Source: Myxococcales bacterium
Lineage (GTDB): Bacteria > Myxococcota_C > UBA6777
Assembly (NCBI GenBank): GCA_027005175.1
Contig: JALTMC010000526.1
Span: forward strand, 1-14,777
Direction of reading: 5' to 3'
DNA length: 14,777 nucleotides
In this document: in pieces, positions 14,411 to 14,777 of the stretch
Position numbering within the stretch: position 1 is the first letter of the stretch
Layout of the letters: each line of letters begins with the position of its first letter
Notes under the pieces: generated by a model
What the model saw: the letters and a program-made list of their open reading frames with translations, nothing else
Told to the model about the DNA's origin: nothing
Database searches by the model: none
Program-made: the position numbers and the translations under genes

Positions 14411-14777
14411 ATGAGTGAGTCTTTTTCTCTTCCAGCGATGGGTATGGTCAACGCTTTGGGGATGGATGTCTCAAGCATTGCGTCACGGCTGTGGGCGGGC
14501 GATCAGAGCGGGATTCAATGGTATTCCGAGTGGCTTGTTGAGCGGGGTGTGATGTTGGGGAAGATCGTGGAGGACGTTCCTGTGATCTCATCGGATCTAT
14601 CGGCTTATTCCTCTCGGAACACAGCCTTGCTGCTGGCGGCTTATGCTCAAGTTGAGCCCACCGTAGAGCAAATGAAGCAAGTCTATGGGCCTGAGCGTAT
14701 TGGTGTGGTTGTGGGTGTCAGCGCACAGGGGATTGATGTGGCAGAAGCTGCCTATGGTCACGTCTTAAAACAGGGGG
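14411..14777 (+). CDS. Beta-ketoacyl-ACP synthase, N-terminal part (cut by right edge)
   Basis: The frame starts at ATG 14411 with AAGGGAG 10 bases upstream and runs off the right edge; 122 codons are visible. The pattern is that of a FabF-like ketosynthase: an N-terminal LPAMGMVNALG, a YSSRNTALLLAAYAQV segment (family SRNNRL-like), then the RIGVVVGVSAQGI strand and loop. The catalytic Cys and His residues lie beyond the window, so activity cannot be judged. It probably pairs with the chain-length-factor-like protein, or is one of two ketosynthases usual in APE clusters. It follows the ammonia lyase by 38 bp on the same strand and belongs to the same operon. Confidence 0.85.
   Translation, partial: MSESFSLPAMGMVNALGMDVSSIASRLWAGDQSGIQWYSEWLVERGVMLGKIVEDVPVISSDLSAYSSRNTALLLAAYAQVEPTVEQMKQVYGPERIGVVVGVSAQGIDVAEAAYGHVLKQG

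Overview
The window is the left part of an aryl polyene (APE)-type pigment biosynthetic cluster (about 4.6 kb to the right edge), next to a small minus-strand group of secreted repeat proteins (1 to about 3.7 kb). It suggests a Gram-negative bacterium: APEs are outer-membrane pigments, the Cys-rich protein has a bacterial lipobox, and YadA-head-like repeat proteins are mostly found in such genomes. Large Cys-rich lipoproteins beside head-repeat proteins would fit a deltaproteobacterial or Myxococcota-like lineage, but I cannot assign a taxon from the sequence alone. The left part is visibly more AT-rich than the APE part.

Left region, minus strand, transcribed right to left: a signal-peptide protein made of YadA-head-like repeats (2049-3674), a lipoprotein with 13 tandem six-cysteine modules (392-1993), and the start of a second head-repeat protein (cut by the left edge). 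The gaps are 39-55 bp and hold only short hairpins, so the three genes are probably co-transcribed.

Middle region (3675-4630): no convincing gene. It holds inverted repeats, a hairpin plus 12-T run that looks like a terminator on the plus strand, and one weak small ORF.

APE region: a chain-length-factor-like ketosynthase homologue (4631-5383) and an acyltransferase (5593-6438) on the plus strand, then a halogenase-like FAD enzyme on the minus strand (6676-7905). From a divergent promoter region comes a tightly overlapping plus-strand operon: ACP, ACP, COG4648 membrane protein, AMP-ligase fused to an ApeI-like dehydratase, GT2 glycosyltransferase fused to a lysophospholipid-type acyltransferase, a histidine/aromatic ammonia lyase, and a ketosynthase cut by the right edge. 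Leaving out the FAD gene, the order follows what I recall of the E. coli ape cluster (C-D-E-F-G-H-I-J). The likely logic is: the ammonia lyase makes an aryl acrylic acid starter, the ligase loads it on an ACP, KS plus CLF extend it, the dehydratase (with a ketoreductase probably off the right edge) makes the polyene, and the acyltransferases and GT/AT move it onto a lipid or glycolipid. The FAD enzyme may halogenate or hydroxylate the aryl head.

Most striking: the acyltransferase gene is bracketed by two unrelated tandem-repeat arrays. Upstream, a 71-bp repeat has copied the ATGA stop/start junction, giving a chain of three 24-codon mini-ORFs that each overlap the next. Downstream, a 21-bp repeat (10 copies) fills the space before the convergent FAD gene.
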